From: Chitinophagaceae bacterium
GTDB taxonomy: Bacteria > Bacteroidota > Bacteroidia > Chitinophagales > Chitinophagaceae
NCBI GenBank assembly: GCA_947463755.1
Contig: CANHUK010000135.1
Coordinates: forward strand, 1-5,658
Length of the DNA: 5,658 nt
Reading direction: 5' to 3'
Shown here: piece after piece, positions 4,831-5,658 of the stretch
How the letters are laid out: each line of letters opens with the position of its first letter
How positions within the stretch are numbered: the stretch's first letter is position 1
Position numbers and translations under genes: made by a program
Notes under the pieces: model-generated
Database searches by the model: none
The model's input: only the letters and a program-made list of their open reading frames with translations
Told to the model about the DNA's origin: nothing

Positions 4831-5658
4831 TCACTGAAGGCCGTACTTCTGCATGTAGCGCTGGTTGAGCTGCTTATGCTTATCTGTCAGATCGATCTGA
4901 CGGCCCTGGATGAATGCGTGTGTGATGATGCTGGTCCGCATGTCCAGGATATCCCCCACACTGATGACAATGTTCGCATCCTTTCCGGTTTCTATGGAGC
5001 CGGTCCGGTCGCTGATGCCGAGAATGCGGGCAGCGTTGAGCGTGATGGCAGACAGGGCCTCCTCTTTCGTCAGTCCATACGCGGCGGCGGTTCCGGCGTT
5101 GAACGGCAGGTTCTTGCCCCGGTGCTGGCTGTCGGAATCATTGATGGCGAAGAGTACGCCGGCCTTTTGAAGTTGTGTGGCGATCTTATAGGTCTGGTCG
5201 ATATCATCATCGCTCAAGGTGGGCAGTTCGTGCATCTGGTCGATGATGACGGGGATCTTGTGCAGCTTTAGCAGATCGGCCACTTGCCAGCTTTCACTTC
5301 CGCCGACGATGACCACATCCAGGCCGAATTCCTTGGCAAAATCAATGGCGACGAGGATTTCACGCACCACATCGCAATGGATGTAGAACTTCTTCGAGCG
5401 ATCGAACAGACCACGCATGGCCTCCAGTTTGAGGTTGGGTTCTGTAACGCTGGGCTTCGCGGCATAAGCCTTGGCTTCGCGTAACAGTGCCTTCACCTGG
5501 TCGATCTCTTCCAGTGCCCGTTTGACGGGATCTCCCTCGGGTTCGGCACCCGGACCGCGACGACCAAAGCCCCCGAAACGGCTGGGACGGCTGAAGAGAC
5601 TGGGCATCCGGAAATGCAGGCCGCCATCCATATGGTAGGCCGCATCCTCCCAATTCCA
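4831..5658 (-). CDS. Imidazolonepropionase-like amidohydrolase, C-terminal part
   Basis: The gene is cut by the window edge: the frame is open up to 5658 (visible start WNWEDAAYHM), so the Met at 5631 is probably internal. The 275 visible residues match the C-terminal half of the amidohydrolase family related to imidazolonepropionase. Recognisable elements, numbered from the Met at 5631, are LKLEAMRGLF (67-76), FYIHCD (82-87), VIVGGSESWQVADLL (107-121), AGVLFAINDSD (157-167), NLPFNAGTAAAYGLTKEEAL (174-193), the AITLNAARILGI stretch (195-206), TGKDANIV and THAFIQGRQIDL (237-248). Homologues in Bacteroidota are often exported and occur beside a longer paralogue, but neither can be checked here. 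At two places where many relatives have metal-ligand histidines (HxH and EHG) this protein has HCD and VGG. An F/G/R/P-rich low-complexity segment lies at 12-35. Substrate unknown. Confidence 0.85.
   Translation of the reverse strand, partial: WNWEDAAYHMDGGLHFRMPSLFSRPSRFGGFGRRGPGAEPEGDPVKRALEEIDQVKALLREAKAYAAKPSVTEPNLKLEAMRGLFDRSKKFYIHCDVVREILVAIDFAKEFGLDVVIVGGSESWQVADLLKLHKIPVIIDQMHELPTLSDDDIDQTYKIATQLQKAGVLFAINDSDSQHRGKNLPFNAGTAAAYGLTKEEALSAITLNAARILGISDRTGSIETGKDANIVISVGDILDMRTSIITHAFIQGRQIDLTDKHKQLNQRYMQKYGLQ

Overview
The window looks like chromosomal DNA of a fairly GC-rich member of the Bacteroidota, possibly near Chitinophagales or a relative. That placement is inference from four things: a secreted lamin-tail-domain protein with an SPDxDGIND-type C-terminal domain, an amidohydrolase of a style common in that phylum, promoter-like TAnnTTTG / TTTG boxes, and the lack of strong Shine-Dalgarno sequences. 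No mobile element, CRISPR array, tRNA or rRNA was seen.

Layout: bases 1-67 hold nothing I can name. A terminator (68-101) follows asd (127-1134, minus), which encodes aspartate-semialdehyde dehydrogenase. The asd upstream region (1135-1385) is not empty. On the asd strand it carries a promoter-like pair, a 20-codon lysine-rich ORF (1231-1293), a competing antiterminator helix (1185-1247) and an intrinsic terminator whose U-tract ends 36 nt before the asd start. Together these have the architecture of a ribosome-mediated transcription attenuator that senses lysine (perhaps also threonine) charging. This is the most interesting signal in the window.

Divergently, 1386-3098 (plus) encodes a 570-residue secreted protein with two lamin tail domains, an Ig-like domain and a FlgD-like C-terminal domain. 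It converges on a PfkB-family sugar/nucleoside kinase gene (3167-4090, minus). The kinase gene is divergent from a short SixA-like histidine phosphatase gene (4223-4714, plus), and both have recognisable Bacteroidota-type promoter boxes in the 132-bp gap. A strong bidirectional terminator (4773-4814) separates the phosphatase from the C-terminal part of an imidazolonepropionase-like amidohydrolase (4831-5658, minus), whose 5' end lies outside the window.

The genes appear to be single transcription units with alternating orientation rather than one pathway operon. asd supplies the branch to lysine, threonine and methionine, and diaminopimelate for cell wall. The other products are a secreted adhesin or structural protein, a small-molecule kinase, a phosphatase and an exported or peripheral hydrolase, with no evident common pathway.
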